Source: Virgisporangium aurantiacum | GTDB lineage: Bacteria; Actinomycetota; Actinomycetes; Mycobacteriales; Micromonosporaceae | Direction of reading: 5' to 3' | Assembly: GCF_016863635.1 (NCBI RefSeq) | Contig: NZ_BOPG01000050.1 | Span: forward strand, 1 to 64,000 | DNA length: 64,000 nucleotides | Shown here: piece by piece, positions 33,982 to 42,606 of the stretch | Layout of the letters: each line of letters begins with the position of its first letter | Position numbering within the stretch: position 1 is the first letter of the stretch | Made by a program: the position numbers and the translations under genes | The notes under the pieces: model-generated | Database searches by the model: none | The model's input: only the letters and a program-made list of their open reading frames with translations | What the model was told of the DNA's origin: nothing

Positions 33982-34049
33982 GATCTTGCAGTTGTGCTCG
34001 CCGAAAAGCGGGCGAATTCCGGCGAAAGGGCGGGCACAACTGCAAGATC
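33982..34049. repeat. Long intergenic hairpin with GATCTTG ends
   Basis: GATCTTGCAGTTGTGC (33982-33997) and GCACAACTGCAAGATC (34034-34049) are perfect 16-bp arms; after one G-T wobble the pairing goes on for four more bases, giving a 21-bp stem around a 26-nt loop that contains GAATTC. It lies in the 250-bp gap 33918-34167, which holds no other recognisable feature. It shares its end sequence with hairpins at 39513-39579 and 49606-49653. Confidence 0.6.
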
Positions 34050-34167
34050 GAGAATCGAGGGCTGTTCTCCGGCCTATCACCGGCGCCGCCGCCCCACCCT
34101 GAGGTGAGGGTGCGGGTCGTGCGGCTGGACGACGATCCGCCGCCCCGCCGCATCTAGCGTCGCCGGT

Positions 34168-35391
34168 ATGACGGACGTTGCGGTGACGCGCGGTGCGGTG
34201 CGCCAGGACGAGCGGGCGCTCGCGCCGGACCTGGCCCGTGGCGTGATGCTGCTGCTGATCGTCATGTCGAACACGGCGTTCCACCTGTGGGGGTCGCGGC
34301 ACGGCGCGTCCGGTTGGCATCCGGTCGACGGTTCGCGGCTCGACCGGGCCATCCAGTTCCTCATGATCGTGACGCTGGACCTCCGCACGTATCCGCTCTT
34401 CGCGTTCCTGCTCGCGTACGGCATGGTGCAGTTGTACGAGCGTCAGCTGGCCGCCTTCGCACAACCATCCACTGTGGACAGACGCCGCGCCGTCGCCCTG
34501 CTGCGGCGGCGGAGCCTGTGGCTGATCGTGTTCGGATTCGTGCACGCGGCGCTGTTCCTCGCCGGCGACATCCTCGGCCACTACGGGTTCGCCACGCTGT
34601 TCCTCGGCTGGCTGCTGATCCGCCGCGGCAACCGGACGCTGTACGTCGCGCTCGGCATCGCCACCCTGCTCTGGTTGCTGCCGATGGTCGACGTCGTGCG
34701 GGCGTTCGGCACCGGCGATCTGGGCGGCTCCGGCCCGTTCACCGAGCCGACCGTCGACCTGTACGCGGCGGGCGAGACCGACTGGGTCATCGCGGCCCTG
34801 CGCCGGTTGCAGACCTGGACCTGGGTCGCCGGCGTCGGCACGTTCGCCTGGATCGCCATGCCACAGTTGGTCATCGCGTTCCTGGCGGCCCGGCACCGCG
34901 TCCTCGAAAATCCCGGCGACCACCTCCGCCTGCTGCGGTGGACCGCGGTGCTCGGTATCGCGATCGGCTGGGCCGGCGGTCTCCCGCTGGCCCTGGCCCA
35001 CGTCGGTGCGATCGACGTCCCGTCCGACGCGGTCGCCGAGTCGGGGGTGCTGTCGGTGCTGGCCGAGGTGACCGGTGTCCCTTGTGGACTCGGATACGTC
35101 GCGGCGTTCGGTCTGCTCGCGCACTGCATGAGCGCACGGAAACGACTACCGGCCGTCGCGGCGCTGGGCAAGCGGTCGCTGTCCGGGTACCTGGTCCACT
35201 CGCTCCTGTTCGCGCCCGTGCTCGCCGCCTGGGGACTCGGCCTGGGCGAGCACCTCGGCAGCGCGGGCATGGCGCTGTTCGCCGTGGGCGTGTGGCTGGT
35301 GACGGTCGTCGCCGCGGCGGCCGCCGACCGGCGCGGCCTACCCGGGCCGGCCGAGTGGCTGCTCCGCCGTCTCGTCTACGGCCGCCGCTGA
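34168..35391 (+). CDS. DUF418 membrane protein
   Basis: A 407-aa protein with about ten membrane helices. The opening (LAPDLARGVMLLLIVMSNTAF) and the C-terminal GKRSLSGYLVHSLLFAPVL are characteristic of DUF418 proteins, which resemble acyltransferase-3 type membrane proteins; no biochemical role is established. A TCCACTGTGGAC word lies in frame at 34468 (Ser-Thr-Val-Asp). Transcription is probably independent. Confidence 0.85.
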   Translation: MTDVAVTRGAVRQDERALAPDLARGVMLLLIVMSNTAFHLWGSRHGASGWHPVDGSRLDRAIQFLMIVTLDLRTYPLFAFLLAYGMVQLYERQLAAFAQPSTVDRRRAVALLRRRSLWLIVFGFVHAALFLAGDILGHYGFATLFLGWLLIRRGNRTLYVALGIATLLWLLPMVDVVRAFGTGDLGGSGPFTEPTVDLYAAGETDWVIAALRRLQTWTWVAGVGTFAWIAMPQLVIAFLAARHRVLENPGDHLRLLRWTAVLGIAIGWAGGLPLALAHVGAIDVPSDAVAESGVLSVLAEVTGVPCGLGYVAAFGLLAHCMSARKRLPAVAALGKRSLSGYLVHSLLFAPVLAAWGLGLGEHLGSAGMALFAVGVWLVTVVAAAAADRRGLPGPAEWLLRRLVYGRR

Positions 35392-35433
35392 CCGGAAGCT
35401 GCCGCATCGACGATCTTCCTGCTACCGTTCGTC

Positions 35434-36045
35434 ATGGCATTTCGGGGGACGGCCGGTCGGTCGGTGCCGAGCGGGGAGGAACCGCAGGCGCCGTGGGTCT
35501 TGGCGGCGGTGGTCACCGCCGCGGTGGCCGTGTGGGTGGCCGTCGACTGCCTCCGCCTCCTCTACGCGATCGGCGAGTACGAGAGCCGGATCGTGGCGGT
35601 CAATCACGACTACGCCGACGTGTTGCCCGCCTACACGGTCTACGAGGTCCTCGGCTACGACGTGCCGTTCGGCCGGGCCGTCCTGGTGGTCGTCGCGGTC
35701 GCCGTCGCCGCCATGGTCGGCTGGCTCCACCGGGCGCGGAGCAACGCCCGGCGGCTCGGTGTCCGGCTGACCGGTCCGTTCGGTGTGTGGCTGGCCTGCG
35801 TTCTCGTCACGGCCATGCTCAACGAGGTCGTGTGGTGGTACGACGCGAAGGTCTTCGACAACGAGGGACCGTGGGACACGCGCAACGCGGCGTACCCGCT
35901 GTGGGCCGCCGAGACGGTGATGGTGATGGTCACCGCGACGGTCACCGCGCGTCTCGTGCGGGTGACCACCGCGGCGCAGCAGGAGAAGGGCGACGAGCTC
36001 AGCGGTGCGTCGTTGCTGTCGGGGATCGACTCACGGTCGCCGTGA
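35434..36045 (+). CDS. Membrane protein of unknown function (203 aa)
   Basis: Four hydrophobic helices are visible (about residues 20-45, 75-95, 115-135 and 150-170), with an aromatic stretch NEVVWWYDAKVFDNEGPWD between the third and fourth. No family recognised. It follows the DUF418 gene by 42 nt on the same strand, and its 3' end overlaps the convergent PhyH gene by 15 bp. Confidence 0.65.
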   Translation: MAFRGTAGRSVPSGEEPQAPWVLAAVVTAAVAVWVAVDCLRLLYAIGEYESRIVAVNHDYADVLPAYTVYEVLGYDVPFGRAVLVVVAVAVAAMVGWLHRARSNARRLGVRLTGPFGVWLACVLVTAMLNEVVWWYDAKVFDNEGPWDTRNAAYPLWAAETVMVMVTATVTARLVRVTTAAQQEKGDELSGASLLSGIDSRSP

Positions 36046-36777
36046 ATCGACCAGCGGGAAGTCGGCGTCCGGCAGCCGCTGCCCGACGGTGAGGTCGAGC
36101 GGGTCGGTCACCACGTGACGCGGGGCGCCGAGGTACGTCAGGTCGGCGTCGACGTAGATGACGACGTGCGCGATCCGGGGATCGTCGGTGAGGTTCGGCG
36201 TCGCGGTGTGTGCCAGGTACGCGTTGTGGAACGTGCAGTCGCCGGCGCGCAGCGGCACCGTGACCCGTTCCCGCCAGGCCAGTTCGGGCGCGAGCCGGAA
36301 CAGGTCGCCGCTGTCGGTCAGGTCCTGCGGGCGTAGCCCGCGCAGGCTGTGCGAGCCGGGGATGAACGTCATGCACCCGCGCTCGACCGGGACGTCGACC
36401 AGCGCGACCCACGCCGACAGCGCGTGCCGGGAGTTGCCGTGCGGCCAGTACGGCTGGTCCTGGTGGAACTCGGTGGCCGCGCCGTTGTGCGGTGGCTTGA
36501 TGAGCAACTGGTCGTGCCACAGGCGCAGCGGGATGCCGGCCAGCCGCCGGGCGATGCCGGCCAGGTCGGGGTTGAACGTGAGTTCCCGCAACGTGTCGTC
36601 CTGCCGCCACAGTTGCAGCAACTGGGTGAAGGCCGCCCCGTGGTGGTGGTCCGCGATCCGGTCCTGGGCCGCGGTCGCCGCGGCGCGGAACCGCTCGGCG
36701 TCCCCGCGCGGGATGACCCCGGGGACATGGACGAAACCGTTGCGCCGGTACACCTCGACGAGCTCGTCGCTGATCAT
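36031..36777 (-). CDS. Phytanoyl-CoA dioxygenase (PhyH) family Fe(II)/2-oxoglutarate oxygenase
   Basis: A 248-aa protein with the metal-binding triad visible as FHQDQPYW (His and Asp) and AHTATPN (His), and an Arg nearby (DDPRIAH) for 2-oxoglutarate. The start MISDELVEVYRRNGFVHVPG is typical of PhyH proteins. GGAGGA precedes ATG 36777. It is divergent from an AraC regulator. PhyH enzymes hydroxylate or halogenate many substrates, often in secondary metabolism; the substrate here is not evident. Confidence 0.88.
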   Translation of the reverse strand: MISDELVEVYRRNGFVHVPGVIPRGDAERFRAAATAAQDRIADHHHGAAFTQLLQLWRQDDTLRELTFNPDLAGIARRLAGIPLRLWHDQLLIKPPHNGAATEFHQDQPYWPHGNSRHALSAWVALVDVPVERGCMTFIPGSHSLRGLRPQDLTDSGDLFRLAPELAWRERVTVPLRAGDCTFHNAYLAHTATPNLTDDPRIAHVVIYVDADLTYLGAPRHVVTDPLDLTVGQRLPDADFPLVDSRRP

Positions 36778-36873
36778 GCCGTCCTCCTGACGTGGTGGTG
36801 TCACATGCCACGCTGGCACGTCGGCGCCGACCGGGGTTAGGACGGTCGGGCGCAGGAGTAGCACAATCCTTGC

Positions 36874-37713
36874 ATGCACCGGGTACAGCGAACCGAGGTC
36901 TTCGCCGCGGCCGCCGTCGCCGCCGAGCGGTTCGAGCGGCTGCCGGAGACCGCGCCGCACAGCCACGACTTCATCGAGGTGGCCGTGGTGACCCGCGGCA
37001 CGGCCGTGCACCGCGCGGCGAGCGGGGTCCGGCGGCTGCGGCGGGGGTCGGCGATCCTCCTGCGTCCCGGCGACTGGCACGGCTACGAGGACTGCCGGGG
37101 GCTGTCGGTCGCCAATCTCTACGTGGCGCCGGAGGTGTTCCGGCGGGAGCTCGCCTGGGTTCACGAGCAGCCCCGGCTCGGTCGACTGGTCAGCGCCACC
37201 GGTTCGCCCGGGGACCAGCCGTGGCAGCTTCCGGCCGGCGTGCTGGCCATGGTCGACGATGCTCTTGATCTTGATCTTCCCGACGCTGGCCCGCACTTCG
37301 CGGTGGGGCTCGGACTGCTGCTGTGTGTGCTCGGCGCGATCGCCGCCACGGCCGGCCCCGATCGGGACGCCGCGCCGGCGCCACGCGCCCATCCGGCCGT
37401 GCTCGCCGCCGTCGGGCTGCTCGAACAGGACGTCGCGGAACAGTGGACGCTGAGCACGCTGGCCGCCGCGGTGCACGTCTCCCCGGCACACCTGGCAAGG
37501 CAGTTCACCGCGCAGCTCGGCACGCCGCCCGTCGCCTACCTGGGGCGGCTCCGCGCCGAACGCGCCGCGGCCCTGCTCATCGGGACCGACCTGCCCGTGG
37601 CGACGATCGGCCGGACGGTCGGCTGGACCGACCCGAACTACGCCAGCCGCCGGTTCCGGCAGTACTTCGGGCACAGCCCCGCGACGTACCGGCAGCTGTT
37701 CTCGTCACCCTGA
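36874..37713 (+). CDS. AraC-family transcriptional regulator with cupin N terminus
   Basis: A 279-aa protein. The N-terminal cupin-like sensor has HSHDFIEVAVVTRGTAVH and ILLRPGDWHGYE. The C-terminal double helix-turn-helix reads WTLSTLAAAVHVSPAHLARQF and LPVATIGRTVGWTDPNYASRRFRQYFG. It is divergent from the PhyH gene and is likely its regulator. The 3' end overlaps the convergent HAD gene by 9 bp. Confidence 0.88.
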   Translation: MHRVQRTEVFAAAAVAAERFERLPETAPHSHDFIEVAVVTRGTAVHRAASGVRRLRRGSAILLRPGDWHGYEDCRGLSVANLYVAPEVFRRELAWVHEQPRLGRLVSATGSPGDQPWQLPAGVLAMVDDALDLDLPDAGPHFAVGLGLLLCVLGAIAATAGPDRDAAPAPRAHPAVLAAVGLLEQDVAEQWTLSTLAAAVHVSPAHLARQFTAQLGTPPVAYLGRLRAERAAALLIGTDLPVATIGRTVGWTDPNYASRRFRQYFGHSPATYRQLFSSP

Positions 37714-38448
37714 CCCGTGGCCGGCCGCGGTCGCGCGTTCGGCGTCGACGGCGTCGGCGAACCGGACCATGGAGGTGAACGTCCAGTCCGGGGTGACGTC
37801 GGCCGGCGGCCGCGGTGTCGCGCCCCAGCCGGGCTTGTCGTGCCGGCGGTCGATCCACACCGTCGGCAGGCCCGCGGCCTTGGCTGGCACGTGGTCGTGG
37901 AACAGGCTCTGCGCCACGTGCAGCAACCGGCCCTCGGCCACCCCGAGCCGCTCGACCTCGCGCGCCAACGCCTCGAAGTTGCGTGGCGACGGCTTGTAGG
38001 AACCGATGTCCTCGGCGGTGAGAATGCTGGTGAACGTGACGCCGAGGCGCTTGTTCGAGCCGGCGAAGGAGGCACGGTCCACATTGGACAGGATCACGAG
38101 CTTGTACCGGCGCGAGAGCCGCCGCATTGCCTCAGCCGAGTCGGCGAACGCCGGCCAGTCGGGCACCGAGCCGGCCAGCGCCGCGGCATCGTCGTCGCCG
38201 ACCGGCACGCCGACCTGCGTTCCCAGGCCGCGCATCGCCCGGGCCAGGATTCGCGGATACAGGTCGGCCGGGTGCTCGGCCTCGGCCCGCGCCTCGTGCG
38301 TCGAGTACGCCGCCAGCAACTGCTCGTCGGTCATCGACAGGTCGTGCGCGTCGGCCCACGGACGCAGCACCGCCGCGATGCCGGCCTCCCAGTCGATGAG
38401 GGTCCCGTAGCAGTCGAAGCTGAGGGCGTCGAAATCGCTGAGTTTCAC
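37705..38448 (-). CDS. HAD-superfamily hydrolase (haloacid dehalogenase type II-like)
   Basis: A 247-aa protein with HAD motif I DALSFDCYGTLIDW (Asp nucleophile), motif II VILSNVD, motif III Lys in GSYKPSPRNFE, and motif IV around HVAQSLFHDHVPAKAAGL. The cap matches type II haloacid dehalogenases, though many such proteins are phosphatases. It lies 16 nt downstream of folD on the same strand, so it may be part of that transcript and under the same riboswitch. Confidence 0.85.
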   Translation of the reverse strand: MKLSDFDALSFDCYGTLIDWEAGIAAVLRPWADAHDLSMTDEQLLAAYSTHEARAEAEHPADLYPRILARAMRGLGTQVGVPVGDDDAAALAGSVPDWPAFADSAEAMRRLSRRYKLVILSNVDRASFAGSNKRLGVTFTSILTAEDIGSYKPSPRNFEALAREVERLGVAEGRLLHVAQSLFHDHVPAKAAGLPTVWIDRRHDKPGWGATPRPPADVTPDWTFTSMVRFADAVDAERATAAGHGSG

Positions 38449-38464
38449 CGTGTACGGCTCCCTG

Positions 38465-39334
38465 TCAGGTGCGTTCGGTCGCGCGTTCGGCGGCGGTCAC
38501 CGCGTTGCGGAACAGCATCGCAAGCGTGGTGGGGCCGACCCCGCCGACGCGTGGGGTGATGGCGGAGGCGACCTCGGCGCAGGACTCGTCGACGTCGGGG
38601 AGGAGGCGCCGGCCGGAGTAGCGGACGCCCGCGCCGATCACCACGGCGCCGGGCCGCACGTGGTCGGGTTGGACGATGCCGGGGACGCCGGCGGCCGCGA
38701 TCAGGATTTCGGCGCGCCGGGTGTAGCGCGGCCAGTCGGTGACGCCGGTGTGTACCACGGTGACCGCCGCGTTCGCGGTCGGGCGCTTCTGGGTCAGCAG
38801 CATCGCCAGCGGCCGGCCGAGCGTGGCACCCCGGCCGAGGATGACGACCTCGCGGCCCGCGACGGGGATCTCGTGGTGGGCGAGCAACGCCTCGATGCCG
38901 GCCGGTGTGCACGGCAGCGGTCCGGGCATGCCCACGGCGAGGCGGCCCATGTTGAGCGGGTGCATCCCGTCGACGTCCTTGTCGGGGTCGAGGGTCAGCA
39001 GCGCCGCGTCGTAGTCGAGGTGGCCGGGTACCGGATACTGGATCAGGACGGCGTGCACCTCCGGGTCGGCGTTGTACCCGGCGATCACACCGAGCAGGTC
39101 GTCCTGGGTGGCGTCGGCGGGCAGGTGTTGATGCGGTGAGGCGAACCCCAGATCGGACGCCTGCCGCTGCTTGATGCGGATGTAGCCGGCGCTGGCATCG
39201 TCGTCACCGACCAGCACCGTGGCCAGGCCCGGCGTCACACCCCGGGCGCGCAGCGCGGCGACCCGCTGGGCGACCTCGGCGAGGACGGCGTCGGCCACGG
39301 GCTTGCCGGGCAGAAGGCGAGCGGTTCGGGACAT
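38465..39334 (-). CDS. folD: Methylenetetrahydrofolate dehydrogenase / cyclohydrolase
   Basis: A 289-aa protein starting MSRTARLLPGKPVADAV. Family motifs are present: GYIRIKQRQASDLG with the catalytic Lys, DGMHPLN, GPLPCTPAGIEALL, nucleotide-binding GRGATLGRPLAMLL and the C-terminal PRVGGVGPTTLAML. It interconverts methylene-, methenyl- and formyl-tetrahydrofolate with NADP. The ATG at 39334 is preferred to upstream starts because those would run through the ZTP aptamer sequence. A GGGGG element precedes it. Confidence 0.92.
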   Translation of the reverse strand: MSRTARLLPGKPVADAVLAEVAQRVAALRARGVTPGLATVLVGDDDASAGYIRIKQRQASDLGFASPHQHLPADATQDDLLGVIAGYNADPEVHAVLIQYPVPGHLDYDAALLTLDPDKDVDGMHPLNMGRLAVGMPGPLPCTPAGIEALLAHHEIPVAGREVVILGRGATLGRPLAMLLTQKRPTANAAVTVVHTGVTDWPRYTRRAEILIAAAGVPGIVQPDHVRPGAVVIGAGVRYSGRRLLPDVDESCAEVASAITPRVGGVGPTTLAMLFRNAVTAAERATERT

Positions 39335-39343
39335 GGAACCCCC

Positions 39344-39430
39344 ATTCGACGGGAGCCCAGGCGGTCGACTCCCGTGACAGGCTCCCCGATGGTTGACCAT
39401 CCCGTGCCGCCAGTCGCGTCGCGCCCGATG
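39344..39430 (-). ncRNA. ZTP (pfl) riboswitch in the folD leader
   Basis: Read on the minus strand, the leader contains GCGACTGGCGG, then CACGGGATGG-TCAA-CCATCGGGGAGC, then CCGCCTGGG inside the loop of the hairpin ACGGGAG...CTCCCGT. These are, in order, the conserved elements of the ZTP/pfl riboswitch: the GACUGGCG box, a paired P2 with GGGGAGC, and CCGCCUGGGC in the P3 loop, with CGCC able to pair with GGCG as the pseudoknot. The riboswitch senses ZTP/ZMP made when 10-formyl-THF is low and switches on genes such as folD. P3 ends about 10 nt before the start codon and no U-tract follows, so control is probably at translation initiation. Confidence 0.85.
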
Positions 39431-39512
39431 ATATCGGCCCGCCATGTGCCACGTACGACCCGCCCGTCGACGCGACCGGCCAACTGCCACGCAGTTCGGG
39501 TCGTCACCCTCT

Positions 39513-39579
39513 CAAGATCACCTTTTGAGGAAAAAACCTGAAGCCTGACTGCGGGTTTCTTCCTCAAAAGGTGATCTTG
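39513..39579. repeat. Long intergenic hairpin with CAAGATC / GATCTTG ends
   Basis: CAAGATCACCTTTTGAGGAA (39513-39532) and its complement at 39560-39579 form a perfect 20-bp stem. After one mismatch, AAACC and GGTTT add five more pairs, leaving a 15-nt loop. It is among the longest perfect inverted repeats I found in the window. It lies upstream of the folD leader and of the NTF2-like gene. Neither a terminator nor an operator role is obvious from position. Confidence 0.65.
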
Positions 39580-39667
39580 TTGGTTCCTCGTCGCCGTCTA
39601 CGCGCCGGGCGAGGTGTTCAGCCGGTACTCGTCGACCGGCCCGGCTCTGAAGGCCTACGCTGGCGGG

Positions 39668-40060
39668 GTGATCGACTTTCGCGCCGCGGTGGAGGCGCGC
39701 GACCCCGACGCCATGGCCGCGGCCCTGGCCGACAACGTCGTATTCCGCAGCCCGGTGGCGTTCAAGCCCTACCCGGGCAAGGCGATCACCGCGGCGATCC
39801 TGCGTGGCGTGCTGCGGGTGTTCGAGGACTTCCGGTACGTCCGCGAGCTGAGCGGCGACGACGGTCGCGACCACGCGCTGGTGTTCGAGGCGCGGATCGG
39901 CGACGTCGCCGTCGAGGGCTGCGACTTCCTGCACCTCGACGGGACCGGCCTGATCGACGAGTTCACGGTCATGGTGCGTCCGCTGTCCGCCGCACAGGCC
40001 CTGGCCACCGCGATGGCGGCACAGTTCGAGCAGATCCAGCGCGAGGCCACCACCGGCTAG
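39668..40060 (+). CDS. SnoaL/NTF2-like small protein
   Basis: A 130-aa protein from GTG 39668 (VIDFRAAVEARDPDAMAAAL). The pattern of a helix with RDPDAM, then VVFRSPVAFKPYPGKAIT, and alternating strands to FLHLDGTGLIDEFTVMVRPL is the NTF2/SnoaL fold. Such proteins are isomerases, hydrolases or binding proteins; no active-site residues can be assigned. An ATG at 39614 gives a longer version that I think less likely. Confidence 0.65.
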   Translation: MIDFRAAVEARDPDAMAAALADNVVFRSPVAFKPYPGKAITAAILRGVLRVFEDFRYVRELSGDDGRDHALVFEARIGDVAVEGCDFLHLDGTGLIDEFTVMVRPLSAAQALATAMAAQFEQIQREATTG

Positions 40061-40067
40061 GGAAGGC

Positions 40068-40766
40068 CTACCACGGAAGGGTGCCGTGGGCGTCGAAGTA
40101 GCCGCCGGTCGGGCCGTCCGCGGTCACCTGCGCCATCCGGACGATGATCTCCGCACCCTCCTCCACCGTCTGGTGACCGCCGTGGTGGTTGAGGTCGGTG
40201 CTCGTGTACCCGGGCTCCACGGCGTTGATGCGCATGGCCGGAAACGCCTTCGCGAACTGGACGGTCACCATGTTGACCGCCGCCTTCGAGGCCGGATAGG
40301 CGACGCCCGGGTACGCGTAACCGGGTCCGCCCCGCGTCGTGACCCGGGTGAACGAGGCCAGCCCGCTGCTGACGTTCACCACCACGGGTGCGGGGGAGCG
40401 CCGCAGCAGCGGCAGGAACGCGTGCAGCACGCGCACCGTGCCGAAGACGTTGGTGTCGAACGTCTCCCGCATCATGTCGGCGGTGACCGCGGCCGCGCCG
40501 TCCGTACCCAGTTCGACCTGGATGCCGGCGTTGTTGACCAGGACGTCCAGGCCGCCGTCGGCCTCGATGGTCGCGGCCGCGGCCGCGACGGACCCGTCAT
40601 CGGTGACGTCGAGCCGCACGGCCCGCGCACCCAACCGCTCGGCGGCCCGGCGCCCGCGCCCGGGATCGCGGCTGCCGACGTAGACGGTGTGACCGGCCGC
40701 GACGAGCCGACGGGCGGTCTCGAACCCGAGACCCTTGTTCGCTCCGGTGATCAGCGTGGTCGTCAT
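40068..40766 (-). CDS. Short-chain dehydrogenase/reductase
   Basis: A 232-aa protein with the classical SDR nucleotide site TLITGANKGLGFETAR, NNAG (VLVNNAGI), catalytic Ser region VVNVSSGLAS and the Y-x-x-x-K pair in PGVAYPASKAAVN. NADP preference is suggested by the Arg after the second strand (VYVGSRDPGR). The substrate is unknown. It converges on the NTF2-like gene with a 7-bp gap. Confidence 0.9.
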   Translation of the reverse strand: MTTTLITGANKGLGFETARRLVAAGHTVYVGSRDPGRGRRAAERLGARAVRLDVTDDGSVAAAAATIEADGGLDVLVNNAGIQVELGTDGAAAVTADMMRETFDTNVFGTVRVLHAFLPLLRRSPAPVVVNVSSGLASFTRVTTRGGPGYAYPGVAYPASKAAVNMVTVQFAKAFPAMRINAVEPGYTSTDLNHHGGHQTVEEGAEIIVRMAQVTADGPTGGYFDAHGTLPW

Positions 40767-40823
40767 CCGTCCGACGCTACGGATGAGAGTGCGCTCGAAG
40801 TCAAGACACGTACGCTTTCCCGC

Positions 40824-41411
40824 GTGCTTGCTGTGACGGGGATTGTCGCGACGCCCGGTGGGGCCGTGCGCCTGGAGGTGGACCACGACGCGTTCACCGT
40901 CGTGCCGGTGCGCGACGGGGAGCCCGGCTGGGACGAGGAGGGGATCGCGGCGCTGTCGCTGATCGGCGGGTTCGTCGGTGCCTGGGTGATGTTCGGCCTC
41001 GGCAAGCTGGCCGAGGCCGCCGGCTGGGAGACGACGAGCCTGGCGCTCTTCTGGCTGATCGTCCCGTTCGGCGTGCTGCTGCTCGTCGGCCTGCTGGTGA
41101 TGGCGGTCGACGCGGTGGCCGGGTGCGCGGCCGGGCTGGTGCTGGTTCTGCTGGCGCCGGCGCTGCTGCTGCCGCCGGTGCGGCGCCGGTTGCGGACGAC
41201 CGGCCAGGTCCCGACGGGCGCGCCGATGCGGCTGCCCGCCACGGCGGTGATGCAGGCCTGGCTCGACCGGGCCGGCGATTCGGCCCGCCTCCGGCTGCAG
41301 TTCGACACGGGCGCCACGGTCGTGTACACGGCGGAGTCGCGGAAATCGGCCCGGGCGCTCGGTGACGCCTTCGGCCGGCTGCTCGGCCAACGGATGGCCG
41401 TCCGGGGCTGA
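40824..41411 (+). CDS. Membrane protein of unknown function (195 aa)
   Basis: From GTG 40824 (VLAVTGIVATPGGAVRLEVD). It has an N-terminal beta hairpin, a pair of hydrophobic segments (about residues 35-60 and 70-115), and a C-terminal soluble domain ending SARALGDAFGRLLGQ. A second GTG at 40833 is possible. No family recognised. Divergent from the SDR gene. Confidence 0.6.
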   Translation: MLAVTGIVATPGGAVRLEVDHDAFTVVPVRDGEPGWDEEGIAALSLIGGFVGAWVMFGLGKLAEAAGWETTSLALFWLIVPFGVLLLVGLLVMAVDAVAGCAAGLVLVLLAPALLLPPVRRRLRTTGQVPTGAPMRLPATAVMQAWLDRAGDSARLRLQFDTGATVVYTAESRKSARALGDAFGRLLGQRMAVRG

Positions 41412-41430
41412 CAGCCATTACCGTGGGTGG

Positions 41431-42579
41431 ATGCCGGCGGACGACCTCACGGTGTCCGGTGCCGACACCGGTGAGCCCGGTGGCGACGTCATCACGGGGC
41501 CCGACCTCGCGGTGCCGCCGGGCCTGATCAAGGTCCTGGCGGTGGTCGGGGTGATGGTGCTTGCCGGCGTCGGCGCGGCGGTCGTCCAGCGCGGCGGCGC
41601 CACCACCGCCCGGTATCCGCTGGTCGCTCCGTCGCCGGCGGTCGAGGAGTTCGTCCCGCGACCCGCCCGCGAGATCACCGCGCTGCCGGCCGACCTCGTG
41701 TTCGGCGCCGGCGACACGACCGTCCTCGTCGATCGCGACCGCCGCGGGACGCCCCTGCCGCCCGGCGGTCCGGTCACCGCGGCGGTGAAGGTGCCGTCGG
41801 GGTGGGTCGTCGGGCGGGACGGCCGGGTCCTGCACGTCCGCGCCGACGGAACCACCGACCTGCCCGCTGGCGCGACCTTCCACGTCGACGTCACCGGCAC
41901 CCGCGTCCTGATCGACCGCGGCGGCGGACGGGCCACCGTGTGGTCGATCCCGGCCGGCCGACCCGAGATGTCGACGGATCTGCCGGCGCACGTGCGCGTG
42001 GTCGGGTGGCTGGGCGCGGCGGTGCTGCTCAGCGTCCGCGACGACGAGGGCCGGTGGCGGTACGACCGCTGGTTCCCGGGCGGGCCGTACGAGGAGGCGC
42101 CGAGCACCGTCGAGGGGAACTTCCTCGGCGTCGCTGGCGAGGCGCTCGTGGTCCACCAGCGCGACGGGACGCTGGACTGCGTCGTGCGCGTGCCGGACAT
42201 CTTCCGCCCGGCCGGTCAGGCGTTGCGCTGCGGGTTCGGCGTCACGGTCGACGGTGAACTTCCGCGGGGACGCTGGGAAGCCGTCTCGCCCGGCGGCGGG
42301 TTCGCGGCCGTACCCGGCCCGAACGGGTCCGTCCACGTGGCGTCGCTGCCGGCGATGCTCCGTGGACGCGCGGGGTTCGCGCCGCTCGCCGGCCTGCCCG
42401 GTCCGGTGGTCGACCTCGTCTGGCGCGACGAAGCCACCGCCGCCGTCCTCGTCCACGGCGACGACCCGCACATCTGGAGTTGCGACGCCGCCGGCGCCGG
42501 GTGCCGGTCGACCCCGCTGAACGGACCCGTCGGCCTGACACCACTACTTCTGGCCACCCGCCAGCCCCCCGCCCGCTGA
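41431..42579 (+). CDS. Membrane-anchored protein, probable beta-propeller-like ectodomain
   Basis: A 382-aa protein from ATG 41431 (MPADDLTVSGADTG). One membrane helix (LIKVLAVVGVMVLAGVGAAVV, about residues 31-51) anchors a 330-residue ectodomain with repeated strand motifs such as GWVVGRDGRVLHVRADGTT and GVAGEALVVHQRDGTL, which suggest propeller blades. No enzyme motif seen. The two Cys at the end (IWSCDAAGAGCR) could pair. Starts 19 nt after the previous gene, so an operon is likely. Confidence 0.65.
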   Translation: MPADDLTVSGADTGEPGGDVITGPDLAVPPGLIKVLAVVGVMVLAGVGAAVVQRGGATTARYPLVAPSPAVEEFVPRPAREITALPADLVFGAGDTTVLVDRDRRGTPLPPGGPVTAAVKVPSGWVVGRDGRVLHVRADGTTDLPAGATFHVDVTGTRVLIDRGGGRATVWSIPAGRPEMSTDLPAHVRVVGWLGAAVLLSVRDDEGRWRYDRWFPGGPYEEAPSTVEGNFLGVAGEALVVHQRDGTLDCVVRVPDIFRPAGQALRCGFGVTVDGELPRGRWEAVSPGGGFAAVPGPNGSVHVASLPAMLRGRAGFAPLAGLPGPVVDLVWRDEATAAVLVHGDDPHIWSCDAAGAGCRSTPLNGPVGLTPLLLATRQPPAR

Positions 42580-42595
42580 GCCGCCGCGCGGCGGC
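42580..42595. terminator. Perfect GC palindrome between convergent genes
   Basis: GCCGCCGC-GCGGCGGC lies between the beta-propeller-like gene and the convergent MarR gene. As RNA it makes a 6-bp stem with a 4-nt loop of pure G/C, a plausible short terminator for both. Confidence 0.45.
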
Positions 42596-42606
42596 CGGCC
42601 GCGACG

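Noticed and set aside
37255..37280. GATCTTGATCTTGATCTT-like run in the AraC gene as another palindromic element
   Set aside because: It encodes Leu-Asp-Leu-Asp in frame and forms no hairpin; not part of the intergenic hairpin family.
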